DNA of 64,000 nt, taken from assembly GCA_033807695.1 (NCBI GenBank), contig CM066303.1:310001-374000 (forward strand), read 5' to 3'. Every line of letters begins with the position of its first letter. Positions within the stretch are counted from its first letter, which is position 1. A program made the position numbers and the translations under genes. This DNA is from Daedaleopsis sinensis (Eukaryota > Basidiomycota > Agaricomycetes > Polyporales > Polyporaceae). The notes beneath the pieces are model-generated. The model had not been told where the DNA came from and did not search any database. It saw only the letters and a program-made list of their open reading frames with translations. Of the stretch, positions 11,068-23,470 are shown one piece after another.

Positions 11068-12714
11068 TCAACGCCTCGCCTTCTTGGCCACCTCACTATC
11101 GCCCTCCTTTCGCGCTCGCTTTCCAGTTTTCACCTTCTCCGACGCAACCTTCTCCACATGCGAGCCTTGACGGGCCTTTGACCGCAAGTAATCCCATACG
11201 AGCGCGTCCTCGTATGGCGCATCGAAGTCGTCCAGAGCGTCCGGCGGGTAGAACCAGTAGTTGAAGGCCATGTGCACGTCGTCGTGACTAGCCTGGGGCT
11301 GTTCTCGCGGCGCATCGCCAGCCGAAGTGGATGTGACCTCGTGCCACCACGACGCCGGGAGATAGAGCATCTCGCCCGCGGATAGCTCGAGCACGTGCGG
11401 GGCGGTGGCCTTGCGCAGCCTCGAGAACTCGGAGGGCGAGAAGTCGGGAGGAAGTGCTGCAGTGGTCGGGATGTCGAAGAACTGGTGGACGTGGGCGGTG
11501 GGGATGCGAGAGAACGATGAAGGCTCGCTGGGCTCCGCCGAGCCTTCGCTTAAACCCTCTTCCTCCTCCTCGTCGTCGTCGTCGTCGCTACCTTGGTCGT
11601 CGTCATCGTCCCCAGATCCCTCGTGCTCGTCGTCAGAATGACCGATCCCGTGCCACTCTTCCCACTCTTGCTCCTCTTCCTCGCCCGCGCCTCCTTTTCC
11701 GCCGCTCGGCCCCGCAGCGAGCTCCGCGGAGACGTCGTCCAGGCCGGCCATGAGCGCGTCAAAGTCATCCACTTCGTCGTCCCCGCCGTGCTCGTCTAGC
11801 GCGACCATCGCGAGCTCGTCCAAGGCCTCGTCGTGGGCGTCCATGAGCGCCCTGAGCTCCTTCGACTGGCCCTTTCCCTTCCCCTTGGTCCCCGCCCTGA
11901 GCGCGTCCATCTTCTGCTCGAGAGCACGAACGCGCGCTCTGCAGGCAGCACGCTTCGAGAGCCCGTCGGCGCGCACGGGGACGTCGATGTACGAGATGAG
12001 CCCGTTCGGATGGAGGGCGTCAAGGGTCCCGTACGGGTACAGGTTTTTGACCTCGGATGGGGGAAACAGCACGAAGCGTTTGCGTCCGCGCAAGAGGCAG
12101 TACAGGTTGTCGTGGAAGTCGTGGTGCTGCGGGAGGCGAGCGGTCAGTAGCCGTTCTCGATGAGCGATTGAGGTCCGGAGCTTACGAGGCCTGACGAAGA
12201 GCCGTCTTTTGACTTTCCAAGCCAGAGGTTCACCTGCTGCAGGAAGAGGTTCCCCATGATGCGCGGGACGACGGGAAAGTCGTCCTTGAGCGCGTTAGTT
12301 GGCGGTGGGAAGAACGTCTCCGCGTCGGGCTCCTCCTCAGAGTACTGCGTCGTCAGGTACGGATGGGGCCCCTCGTCTCTGCGCAGGGATGTGAGGAATT
12401 CACCGAACATCGTCGATACCCGCTCGACGTCCGTGCCATATTGGTTTGCGGCGGGATGGATAGGCTCGACCATGACCTGGACGCTGCCCGCCTTTTGGGA
12501 GAGGTATGATAGATCTGACTGTCCGATGTATGAGTAAATAGCGCTGACTTGTTATGTTTGAGAGAAAACCAACCCATTTGCTTCCTTTGAAGGAGGGATC
12601 GTCAATAAGGCCTGTGATTATGACCGGTTTGCGTTTCGAGACGTATCGGGAGAAAAAATCTTCTGCGGACAATTCTGGATCAATACGCTCAATCATGAGA
12701 TTTTCTTGATGCAT
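11068..12714 (-). CDS. JmjC/cupin-8 domain protein with acidic insert, 510 aa
   Basis: Exons 12574-12714, 12186-12518 and 11068-12126 close at 510 residues. The order is KPVIITGLIDDP near the start, then the jelly-roll iron site HHDFHDNLYCLLRGRKRF, then YLPASWWHEV with the distal His, then FNYWFYPP. This is the 2-oxoglutarate/Fe(II) oxygenase pattern of JmjC-only proteins (JMJD7/TYW5/FIH-like group). Known members hydroxylate proteins or RNA; the substrate here is unknown. Between the two halves of the iron site lies an insert of about 150 residues: a Lys/Gly-rich helix, then long Asp/Glu tracts encoded by GAC/GAG repeats. The C-terminus is basic (KTGKRARKEGD...KKARR), a likely nuclear signal. 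Confidence 0.88.
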
Positions 12715-13493
12715 CTTAGATCAGTTTGCGATACACCTTTTAACCACACGGTCGACGTGCTCGTTGGGTTTGAAGTTGAAAACGTTGACTGGTGGGAAAA
12801 TAATGATCAACTTTCCAGGGCGCTCCGCTTGCTATTTCGGGGTTGACTGTCACCATTTTGTAAATTTAAAACCCAAAGTAAACCCCGTACGACAGGTACG
12901 CAGGAGTGATAGAGGGAACCTGACCACCCACTATGGATTCATCGAACTAACCACCGCCAACTCTATCCTCGGCTACTTCCTCGAGCTCGTTTCAGTCGAG
13001 GTGCCTTTTATTTTATCCCGAATTTCCACATATTCCGTTGATATTGCCACTTAACTCGATTTTTGTTCGAATGGTAATATTGTCCGCTCCGCATGCCGGA
13101 TATTCGCTGAGTCCTTGAGTTCTCCTGCAGACCACATACTTTTCTGCAGCTGGACACTGATATTTAGATCAGCTGCACAATCTGGCAGGGCACAACCTGT
13201 GCCCAGGCCCCAGAGAAGGTGAGAAACATAATGGGGAAGCGTCTAAAGTGATTATGTTGGCAATGGAAGCGGCCGCTACCCGAACCGGACGTTCCTCTCG
13301 ACGCCGAGGACGACGACGACGATACCCGACTCATCTCCTCACCACCTTCCCTGCTCTCTCCGCCGTCAGCTCTCTATTCCCTGCGCTGTAGCTCGCGTTA
13401 CAGCTCATCTGCATCGCAGCCGGCCTTCCGAGCATGTCGATTGCAACCTGACCTCCTAACACCTCACTCTGCGACTCTAGGCGACGGAATACC
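12715..13493. other. divergent intergenic / promoter region
   Basis: Head-to-head spacer of 779 bases between the JmjC gene (-) and the Ser-rich gene (+). A short (GAC)n run sits at about 13305-13322. No clear TATA box and no supported coding frame. Confidence 0.5.
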
Positions 13494-16422
13494 ATGACTG
13501 ATACACAGAGAGTCTCGCAGATTCCTGTCATCAGCCCTCGAGCAACACACACCAAGTTTCCGAGCGTCGCTGCGTCTCCACAACTCGGACTTGTAGCTTC
13601 TTCGCGGTACCCCTCAGTGAGTGGCAGTCCTAGCCCGACCTCGAATCCGTCGTCTCCGAGTAGCGGTGGGAGCACACCCTTCCGCTCGTTCCGGAATTTT
13701 CTCTCGTTCGGCGTCGGAAGCAGCAAAAACGCCTCCACACCGACTGCGTCCGCCATACCCAAGAACCATTTCAGCACCCTCGGTCCCATCAGACGCTCCG
13801 TCAACGTTGAGCGCAGGGTCTCCTCCCCTCATCTGAATCCAAGACGGTCTGAGGATGATTATGTGCTCAAGATCGACTTGCCTCGTCCCGGAGACGAGGG
13901 GCTCGATGTCCGTCTCCCCAGGAGCAGTGATCCTCCTCCGGATACGGACTCTCCAGCATCTCAGCTTGCGCAGTCTCCTCTGGACAGCAGCCCATGTACG
14001 TGTCGCTCTTATGAATCGTACCTTTTGACTGACGAAGTTATAAACAGCGACAACAGGTACCCCTGCACTTGCCGCGACAGAACTGTCCACCATACTCGAA
14101 GCGGAGACGTCGGGGATTTCGAAGCATCTTCCGAGCCTTAACTCCTCGCAGGCGAGTGACCGCGAGTTCAGTCCCCGTCCTAGCCCCAGCCCGAACGCAT
14201 TCCAACCTCAGTCGCTACACCCGCCCCGTGATACCCGGCATGGAAGCTCATCGCCATCTAATGATACCTCCGTCTTGGACCTCTCAATTTCTAAACTCAC
14301 CAGTGAGGTGCTTGCTGCTTTGTCGGAGACCGGGAACAAGCAGGACTGGCTGAACGGTGGAGTCGTGTTAGACGATGCACCGTCAGATCGGGAAATTAGC
14401 CGCGAGCAATCCTCGGAGAGTCCAGATACCAGCTTCCACTTGAACGCGCTTGACCCCGACCTCGCCGCTCTCCTGAGCCCGAATCGAGCGAGTAGCAGCA
14501 CTGAGCCGGCACTCCTTGCGGCGATCAACACGATATCCACCCCGTCTCCCAGCCCTCCGTCCTCACCTACTAAGAGGTTCCCAATATCCAGCATTTCCTC
14601 ACCAGCGCGTAGTTCTGCTGAGCTGCCGGCCAGCACTTCGATGCGCAGGATACATCCGACGTCTCTCTCTGCCGCCCCTCGCCTTCCCTCTACCGCGTCA
14701 TCTCTTCCTCGAATCATCAGGTCGGTGTCAGACCGTCCAGCGTTTGGCACGGCGCCCTTATCTGGACCCCCGTCACCCATCACACGCACACCTTCTGGTC
14801 GTGCGATGTCTTCAAGTCCTGAACGAGTCGCATCTGCCGGCTCCTCATCCGCCGCGAGTCGGTTAGCGCGTGCAACGCCTGTCGATGGTTCCGCGAGCTC
14901 CTCTTTCCGTCGACCTGGTAGCAGTAGCAGCGGGAACGTGGAAAGCCGGCGGACTGCAGCGTCGCGCCTCCTGACGCCCGCGAGACCTTCGTCATCAACC
15001 GCGAGTCTCTCGCGTCCGCCCCTGTCGCGATTCGGGTCTTCGCACACAACCGCCTGGGAGACGGAGTCGGCGTCGCCCTCTTCCCGTCCTGCGTCTTCGG
15101 TTGGCACGGCTCCGAGTCGTCTGCAACACAACCGCCCGAGCTTGGATACTGATCGTCCGCGCTTCGCGGGGAGCATACGGACGCGCAAGCGGAGCACGAG
15201 CGTTATCGAAAATCGCGTCACGCAGGACATGTCGCATGCTCCCGCGTCAGCGCCACGGTCAATGGCCGACTGGCTTGGCCCTCGTACAGCGAAGGCGTTT
15301 GCGGCTGCTGGTTTGCTCGACTTCGAGCAGGACTCTCCTGGTAGCGCAAGTCGTCCACCTTCGCGCTTCGGCACCTCACGGAGCAGCATCGACCGGGACT
15401 CCCGTTCGCGATACACGCCGTCTAGGATGGCGTTCTCTGAAGCCGGGTCCAGTTCCTCTTGGGGCGCTCGGAGCGGTAGTATTTCACGTGCGGGTGGCTA
15501 CTCTGAGGGCATGTCGACCCCTGGGCTCTTCAGTGAAGCAATGTCCACTCCGAGAACGACCTTCTCAAGCGCCTCGACTGCCCCGACGTCTGTGTCAGCA
15601 TCCTCTGTCCAGCAGGAGATCCAGCAGCTCCAGGACAAGCACGCGCTCGAGACTAGTGCGCTCCTGGGCGCGCTCGCAGACTCTCAGAGGACGAGCAAGG
15701 TGCTTCGTGATGAAAACGCCCAGCTGCGCGATCGCATCCAGATGCTGGAAGACAAGCTCGCAGACGCGCAAGAGCGTATCCAGCAGATCCTCCATTCGCA
15801 ACCTCCTCCTCTCGCGCCGAAATCTGTATATAGCCAGCGTTACGGGAGCCCCGTGCTGCCAGAACGGCGCAGCCAGTCGCATTCGCGCACCAACTCCTTC
15901 CTCCGCACCCGCGGAGATGCCCCAACCTACGTCGACCTGATGTCTTCCCCCGACCCTCAATCTAGCTCCCCAGAAACGCCAATCGATAACGCTGACGGGT
16001 TCGTGCCCCCCTCGTACCGGAAGCGCATGAGCGGCACGTCCTCGGTCTTCGCGACGCTGCCTTCCAACATGTCTATGATCATGCACGAGGAGGAGAGCGT
16101 TTCGCCCGACGCGTTTGCCGCGCTTTCCATGGGCTCGTCTTCCCCAGCAGGCTCCCCCACGATGGTGTACGCGCGCCTCCACGGTGGGGCGACGCCCAGC
16201 GCAATCCCCAAGGCTCCCTCGTCCCGGGCGTACAGTCACCGCGCGAACAGGTCCGTGTCGTCGGCAGGGAACATCTCCCCGACGACCGCGAGCTTCTCGA
16301 TCATGACGAGCTCGCCGGGGAGCCTCAACCTACGGCCGGAGCACGAGCGGCACCTCGGAGATATGCCCCCGCTCGACCTCGACGCGGACGGCTTCGAGTT
16401 CGACGGGAGTGCGCTGCGGTAG
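13494..16422 (+). CDS. Ser-rich protein with short coiled coil, 958 aa
   Basis: Two exons (13494-13995 and 14048-16422) close at 958 residues, starting MTDTQRVSQIPVISPRA. Most of it is low-complexity Ser/Pro/Arg/Thr, probably disordered and heavily phosphorylatable. One structured element stands out: a coiled coil of about 65 residues beginning VQQEIQQLQDKHALETSALL near 15607, with heptads through LRDENAQLRDRIQMLEDKL. No membrane segment or enzyme motif. The architecture suggests a cytoskeletal or polarity scaffold, but that is inference. A 402-residue antisense frame over 14208-15416 is a composition shadow. Confidence 0.8.
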
Positions 16423-17221
16423 CACGCGCTGCGCCCGCCCCCTACTATGTCCATGCCTCATGGCACATGCGTCCCTATCGCTCTCCTCCTTCCCTTCCGA
16501 TCATTCTCAGCCTCCTCCTGCGTGCTTCTCGCTGCCTCCTTAAAGTTTTGCTTTCGTCTTCCGGCTGTACATGGTTGTGCTACATAGGATTTGGAATCGC
16601 CCCTTCGTCGCTCATTTATGCTCTTCGCTCCTTCGCACTCGCTCTCGTTCTCGTTCGTTCTTTACGGATCTCGTGTCCGCCGCACACACACATCCCATAC
16701 CTCCCTAGTTACTCATGCGCGCGCGTAATATAGACCGTCCATGCTTTGCTGTCGGCGCCGACTGTACCTTACCTAACCCCTGTGTTTGTTTTAGCCCTTA
16801 GCAGCGCTGTCCATGTTCAACGGATGTACCTTACATATAGATCCCTATCTTAGTTCTGCTGGGTGCCCAATTGTGGTACTTGCGATTGTTCAATATAACC
16901 CGGGCCTCGGTAGTCATTACTCAGTGCTCAGTACTCATTCCAGGCCTCGCTCAGTGTGAAGTAAGACTACCATATACGAGTAACATAAGCGCCAGTGCGC
17001 CCATTATGATGCGTTGTTATCCTCGTAAGATCCGGGCTTATACGCTACTATTAAGCGATTAGAAATTGGTGGGAATCGAGATAATCACGCTGCGCTGAAG
17101 TCATTAGCTTCGGACTCCGGAGCTTGTGGCAGTAACAACCTGCTTTCCGACCACCATGTACGAAATGTGTTGAGTTTACTCTCGCCCCCACGGCTGACAA
17201 CGTTCACGATAACGTGCAGAC
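16423..17221. other. intergenic, 3' UTR then promoter
   Basis: 799 bases. The first 200 or so are pyrimidine-rich (TCCTCCTTCC-type), typical of fungal 3' UTRs. No coding frame or repeat of note. Confidence 0.5.
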
Positions 17222-19091
17222 ATGGATGGCTCGGCGACCTCGTCGCCAATACACATCGCACCGCTGATACCCTTGCCGTCGCAGACAACGAAGGGCGAGG
17301 ACAAGGAGGACATCTTCGCGACGCTCTTCTCCCCGCCAACACCGCGCGCATCGCCGACACACTCCCCCGAACCGTCGTACTCTCGACCTAGTCGGCATGT
17401 GCGCACGGAGTCGACAGAGTCGGACTTTGGGGCGTTCGTGTCCGTCCCAGCGACCGAGGACCCGCTGTGGCTAGGGAGCGTACCCGAGCCTGCGCCGTTC
17501 ATCCCGTTGCACAACTACGAATTTTTTGACAGGTTTGGGGAGGATGCGAAGGCAGCGTCGGATAAGAAGAGGCGGGAGGTGCTGGACGAGCTGCTGCAGC
17601 ACGAGGATGATCCTCTCTACTGGGTGCAAGGTGCGAGTTCTGGTACGTCCACATCCCAACCCGCCAACAACACTACGGAAACCTCGCTGGGAGACTCCTT
17701 GATCGACCTTGACTCGCCATCGGACACCCAAGCCCCAGGACCCACCAACCATCCCCAACCTATTCTAGGCGTCCCTGAAATCCACCAGATAGGACGAACT
17801 ACGCCGCTATCGGTTCAGTCCAGCGAAGGAACATCCGACCTGCTCATTGACATCGACTTGCCATCGGGAATGAATATGATGAACGATGAGCCAAGTACCC
17901 GCCCACTGTCGCACACGGGTCCACACCATGCCCTGGAAGCCACCCATTTCCGGTCCCCCTCTCTCCCACCGACTACTCCTACCCGTCTCTCTACTCCGGA
18001 GGTCCAACGGACGCAGCCGTCGTATTTTGCGCCGGCAGCGCTGCCCTCTCGTTGGGTCTCAACCCTCCTGTCAAACACCATCCGCGCTCCCCGAACAGGC
18101 CCTTCAACACCACCCATGGACATCAACGCTGCCTCGATCTTCGCATCTCCCCAAGAGGACTCCTCGTCGTCGTCGTCCCGGTTCTCGACCTTCTCACGGT
18201 CCGCGTCACACTCACGCGCGGCGACCGTCTCGGAGGGCCAGGCCCTTGACGCCTCCATCACCCATGGGACGCCGTTCGCCTCGCACGTCTTCGTGCCTCC
18301 CTCTGGTGCACCGGGATTCACGGGGGACAGGAGCTGGGACAAGGGCTTCGAGTTCGACAAGACGCAGGTCGAGCGCAAGAGCGTGCGACTGACCGGCCGG
18401 AAGGAGGTGACTGCACCCGTCCTCACCGTAGAGCTTGCGGACCTGGTAGGTCTCTTCCTAACAAATAGTGAGGGCATCCCGCTCAAACGTTCCCAAGCTG
18501 CGTCCGTTCTTCCCGGCGCTGGCGCGCCTGCCCAAGGCGTGGTCGCTTCTGTACAGCCTCGACCAGCACGGTATCTCGCTGAACACGTTGTACGGACGCT
18601 GTCAGGACTTCAAAGGCAGCACTCTACTCATCATTCGCGATTCGAGTGACACGCTCTTCGGTGCGTGGATGGGCGAAGGCATCCACCCGTCTAAAGGCGC
18701 TTACTACGGGAGCGGCGAGTCGTGAGTAGACGACTATGATATCTTGCTCAGGACGCCTCTAACCGGTTTCTAGCTTCCTGTGGCAGTTAAACGGGAAAGA
18801 CCGTGTACGAGTCTTCAAATGGACCGGCAAGAACGACTACGTCGCGCTATGTGAACCTGACTACATCTCGTTTGGGGGAGGGTATGTTTTTCGATGATAT
18901 ACGCGGCGATAGCGGCTGAATTATACAACAGGGACGGCCACTATGGTCTTTGGCTCGACGACACCCTCATGGACGGCTCCTCCGCACGCTGCCCAACCTT
19001 CGACAACGAGCCGCTGTGTGCTTCGGGTGCGCGCCAGGGGGGAACCATGAAATTTGAATGCGTCGGGCTCGAGGTGTGGGGTATAGGCTGA
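17222..19091 (+). CDS. OXR1: TLDc-domain protein, OXR1/NCOA7 type, 571 aa
   Basis: Exons 17222-18445, 18498-18721, 18774-18881 and 18932-19091 close at 571 residues. The N-terminal half is Ser/Thr/Pro-rich and disordered (MDGSATSSPIHIAPL...). The C-terminal part is a TLDc domain: LRPFFPALARLPKAWSLLYS, TLLIIRDSSDTLFGAWMGEG, GSGESFLWQL, YISFGGGDGHYGLWLDD and FECVGLEVWGIG at the end, all in the usual order. TLDc proteins protect against oxidative damage and bind the V-ATPase; which role dominates here cannot be read from sequence. All three introns interrupt the TLDc domain in phase, and the first has a CTAAC branch site. Confidence 0.9.
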
Positions 19092-20163
19092 AGTGTACCC
19101 ATGCCGCGTCTCTGCCTCTCATCCCCGGCTCCGGTCCCGTGTCTGTGTCAACATCATCTCGCAAGGAACGTCCGCAGCTAGGATTCAATGTATCACTTGT
19201 CCTCGCCTCACTCTGTCATAACACGCATCTCAACATATTTATCCCAGTCTTTGTATCCGTTACACCTCCATGATTCCAGCATCACTATTGATTTGGTGAT
19301 GCCCACGTCCAATGTCTGGGCTCCTGTCTTATGGCTCAACGACAGCACCGTCTCTCCCGTGGTCACCGACCGATATTCTGGATTCGCCTTCAAACCACAT
19401 ACTGCAACTAGATCCATCGGTGACGGGCACTCTAAAATCGCTCACCAGCCTGCGCGTCTTTGCTGCATATGAGCTATCGCCTTTTCCGAACGAAGAGGTA
19501 TTGGCGTCATGGCCCCCACTGTCCTGACCGATTTGTCAAACGGCACCCTTCATGGCATCTTACTACGCCGACTACCTAAGGAATACTCACAGATAACGCG
19601 AAGACTCCTCGTGTCGTCCGACTCGGAGACGCCTGTTGTACAGTACGTCCTGCGGAACCGTCTGAGGGGAACAGTGCTACGTTTTATTCAACACGGTGGA
19701 GTGATGACAGGGTTCGCTCAGTCTTGTCGTGCGTGTTGACACTAGTGTCTCGTGCTATTCGAGTCGGCGAGATAACAACAACGTGCTGCCAGCATGTTCG
19801 GTAGTGAATTCTTGGATCGATTATATTGACAAAGTCGGAAAATCGGACATGCGCAACAAAACCTCCAAGTGATGTCATCGTCAGATGACAAGATAAATAT
19901 CATAGAAGGTATGTCGGTCCCACTGGGGATTCCTGGAGAGGGGACCCAGACCGGACCAGACGGATCCCTTATCTCATTGATCTTCCTACCCCGGTCCAAC
20001 ACTCAACTTTTTGCCCCTCTCTTGCTCCTTGCTCGGCCTGCCATTGAAGGACCGTCCCCCCCCCCTCCGTTCAGTAGGTCCTCACCGTCTGGCTAGGGGA
20101 GACTAAGGCCTGCTATCCTTCGACCCTCGGCCCCCGGGCGTAGAACGAATTCTCACAAAAACG
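19092..20163. other. intergenic, nothing recognised
   Basis: 1,072 bases between the OXR1-like gene and the F-box-like gene. Contains a poly-C run near 20056-20066. No spliceable coding frame found. Confidence 0.5.
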
Positions 20164-22015
20164 ATGCTCAAAACACTTCCTCCAGAGATGTGGGGAGTTG
20201 TCACCAACTTTCTACGCAAAGACGACCAAAGGACATGTCTCTTCGTCTCAAGACTCCACCACGACATTTCGCTCCCCTACCTGTTTTCCACCGTAACCCT
20301 CCACTTTGGGATGTGGCTGTACGAGGAGGACGACGACTGGAACGAACAGTGTGTCAAGGATGAAATAAAACGACGGCGCACGATCACCTGCGAACTCCTC
20401 CGATACATTTCGCGCACTCCGACGTTTGCGAGGTATATCCGGAGGCTATATGTTCGTCCACATCAAACAAGTGCTTCCGACGACAGTGGTTTTGAGCAAC
20501 GTACGTATCTAGCAAGAGCATGTCTGACTAGTCCAATGAACATGACGCACCCCCATTCAATCCAGGTCTGCTTGAGGAGGCGCTTGAAGCGATGCACAAT
20601 CTCCGCTCGTTTCACTGGTATGGCGCACTCCCGTCCTTCTGGCCGAAACCATTCGTCCTGGATGCATTAGCCAAATCCTCAGGTCCACTACTTACCGAGA
20701 TCTGTCTGCCGTAAGTGCTCACTGATTGGTCGAATCTAGAGCTGCCTGCCATTTCCGTCGGTGGTTGGGAGCGACTGACAATCGTTTGAATCGACAGTTA
20801 CAGGACTGCAATCAAATTATCTCTGCGTAGCTTCCCCAATCTCCGTGCATTACGGACAGTGCCTGACGGTCGCGACACTGCGCCCGATGAGTACGAAAGC
20901 CCTCAAGACCTGGCCAGCGGCTTCGAAGCGAACTCAATCGCCCTCACCTATCTATCTGTATATCCGGGCAGTGCTATCTGGGAGTTTCCCATCCACTCCT
21001 TCTTTGGACTCCAGGAGCTCGAGATCGTCCAACCCTGGGACCTCGATGGGCTCCCGCTCGTCTTCCACCACTGCACCGCTCTCCGCTCTCTGTCTCTGTG
21101 CGACCCCGAAGACCCCCAGCAGCTTTTGCCAGTCCTGACCGCGTCCCCGGAGGCGCTCCCCGATCTCACCGCACTGAAAATCCTGAACCGGTCGCCTATT
21201 TACGGACTCACATCCGCCGTGAGCGCCTTTCTCGCGAACAAACGGCGTTTGCGCATGCTCGATCTCGACCTCGCCAGGAAACCCGACTGGCGCGAGCCGC
21301 AAATCTGGGACAGCCTCCCCGAGCTCCCGGCACTCGAGGTACTCGGCTTTGACGTACGGTCAAACCGCTGGTCAGACCGCGAGATACAACGTATCGACAA
21401 CAGCATCCCACTGCACCTCTCCGCGCTGCTCATCAACGTTCAGACCCTCCGACCGTTAGACTCACAGGCGTTGCCGTATCCGCGAGAGTGGATAAAGCTA
21501 GTACGTGTCAGAGTCAGAATCTGCGCTGTGGAACGCCGCGGGTACTGACATCTGAGTAGATTCGGAAGCGCTCCTCCCTGGGATACCTGCATATCCTCGA
21601 CGAGCAGGGCGACATGGACCTGAAGCAGCTGCTGCTCCAGGATTGCCCGGACTCCCTGGAGCTCGTCGGGTACGGCCCGTGCCTGCAGTGGATCTTGCGC
21701 GATGACTTCCACTCCGTGACCGACCGTCTGAACGATCCCCCGGCGAGCCCGCACTACTCCATGTTGTGGCCGATGGCGAAAGTCGAGCATCGGACTGCGG
21801 AGCATTTCGGGTGTAAGGAGTGGGAGTGGCTGCTGCGACACCATGACTATGTATCCCTAGGTACGTGGGTGTTGATGGTTGCTTCTTGAGGCGACGCTGA
21901 TGTTCGGGCAGATGATCTGGGCCCAGGAACACCCGTGGTTGACAACTTCCCTGGCGCGACGTGGTGCGACCTGGGGCGACTGCAAGATATGCCAATGCGT
22001 GATGTGAGAAGTTGA
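20164..22015 (+). CDS. F-box-like / LRR-type protein, 529 aa
   Basis: Exons 20164-20500, 20566-20710, 20798-21500, 21560-21860 and 21912-22015 close at 529 residues. The N-terminus MLKTLPPEMWGVVTNFLRKD followed by RTCLFVSRLHHDI is an F-box-like helix set. The middle has loosely repeated leucine-rich strands (LQELEIVQPW, LRSLSLCDPED, LTALKILNRS, LRMLDLDLARK, LEVLGFDVRSN), as in the many basidiomycete F-box/LRR proteins. Such proteins are substrate receptors of SCF ubiquitin ligases; the target is unknown. The stop lies 29 bases from the convergent stop of the next gene. Confidence 0.8.
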
Positions 22016-22044
22016 GTTAGGAAACTCCACGGGTAGAGCTGTAA

Positions 22045-23470
22045 TCACCAGGGGACGTACGCGTCTCGGAACACAACAATACTTTGGCCAATGAGTAACG
22101 TATCGTCGGTGGCCTGTAGTCGGGATCCCATGTACTCATTGAGAATGCTATCTGACGGCGATAGCTCAGTATAAGATACATACCTTCAGATCCAACGCCT
22201 TCAGATCCAACGCCAGTCCTACCACATTCAGCACCGGTGGCAGGCTAGAAGGGCATTTTAGCGGCTTTTTGTCCTCAGCATATTGCTATGTACTTACAGA
22301 AAGCATGCGCCTGCGTGAGACCGAACGAGCAATATGTCAGCTTCACGATGAATGGAAGATGGCTTGAAGATCATAGCACCATTGTTAAAGAGTGTGTCCG
22401 CAAGTTTCCGAGACCGATTGGATTTGTCGGGCGATCCCCGAATTGAATGCGTCGCCTTGACGGTCAGAAAAAGCACTATAGACTCCCCGAGGAGCAGCGC
22501 TCCGCGCGATGCCCATAACACTGCAATGTCGCAAAGCATAGTATCACACGCTTACTAGCAGCGCACAATACAGAACCAATACAGTCAGCAAGAGGATAGT
22601 ATTCTTATAGACTCGGCTCGCTCACCGTCCTTCCGAGACCGTGCTCCCCGTGAAGACTTGATAGCATCCATAAGGCGGTGGATTATTCACCCACTGGGCA
22701 TGCGAGTCTTCATACTAGCGGACGGTTGAGCGGGCGTGCTATCACGGTGATGGACGGTCTTGAGCTCACCACATCCGGCATGATGTACGCGGCGTTGAGC
22801 AGGGTTACGAGCATTGCAAAGATGGAGTTCCCGCCTGAGAGGGCATATACGCGGAACCCCGCGAATACTGTGAGCAAGTGAGTCAGCTATAATAGGTATT
22901 GAATTGCTCGCATACTCACGGGCCCACGCAATGTATGGCAGCATAGTAAATATACTCTCAAACCAGCCAAGTGATGTGCATCTATCGGTGGGATGTAGAT
23001 ATCTCATGACCAAGGGAAGGGAGAGGGATGTTATACTCACGTCTAGCGTTTTGGTGAGCCACGAGCTGGCTAGACGATGGAGATGCGAGTACTCACTTGG
23101 TCGGCGACAGGCAAGAGCAAAACTACGGCGAACACATAAGCCGCTATCTGGGTGTATCGGTTCATGACGTGCAAGAACACGACCGCGCTGAACCTGAACC
23201 TCCGGCTCCAGACTACCGCAATCTCGGTTTCGAAGGTGAGAATGGTATCGTAGAGAATGAGGGCTGTATCAGCGTCAGCGGGTAATTGAAATGACCGGGC
23301 AGGGGCACATACCTGTAGTAGAGACGAGACACAGCTCATACGGTATGCTTTACAGATGACATTCCCAACAGTGGATAGTCGTCAGTATCGGGTAATACTC
23401 CAAAATGTTAGACGGCTCCGCACTTTGAGTTGAGATACTGAATAAGGTCGTCGGAGGTGGTGGAGGACAT
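22045..23470 (-). CDS. DUF6533-type fungal multi-pass membrane protein
   Basis: Spliced pieces fit the basidiomycete DUF6533 layout: start MSSTTSDDLIQYLNSK at 23470, then ELCLVSTTALILYDTILTF, WSRRFRFSAVVFLHVMNRY, a helix ending MLPYIAWALFAGFRVYALSG, then NSIFAMLVTLLNAAYIM, WVNNPPPYGCYQVF, the TM segment GALLLGESIVLFLTVKAT and a C-terminal exon ending IGQSIVVFRDAYVPW at 22045. These are predicted helical membrane proteins of unknown function. The join between the first two exons does not keep frame with an obvious donor (only GTCTAA), so the start is uncertain. The gene may be partly degenerate. Confidence 0.6.
22184..22213 (-). repeat. in-frame 15-bp tandem duplication
   Basis: Two perfect copies of cttcagatccaacgc in the DUF6533-type gene. 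On the coding strand they encode ALDLK twice in a row at the end of an exon. Confidence 0.85.

Noticed and set aside
14208..15416. 402-residue minus-strand open frame
   Set aside because: Antisense to the Ser-rich protein. Arg/Gly/Ala/Ser composition mirrors the sense codons, and there are no motifs.
15595..16239. 214-residue minus-strand frame and overlapping plus-strand frames
   Set aside because: All overlap the coding exon of the Ser-rich protein and show no independent signal.
22150..22180. tRNA-like string GATAGCTCAGTA
   Set aside because: Lies within an intron of the DUF6533-type gene, with no B box or cloverleaf.
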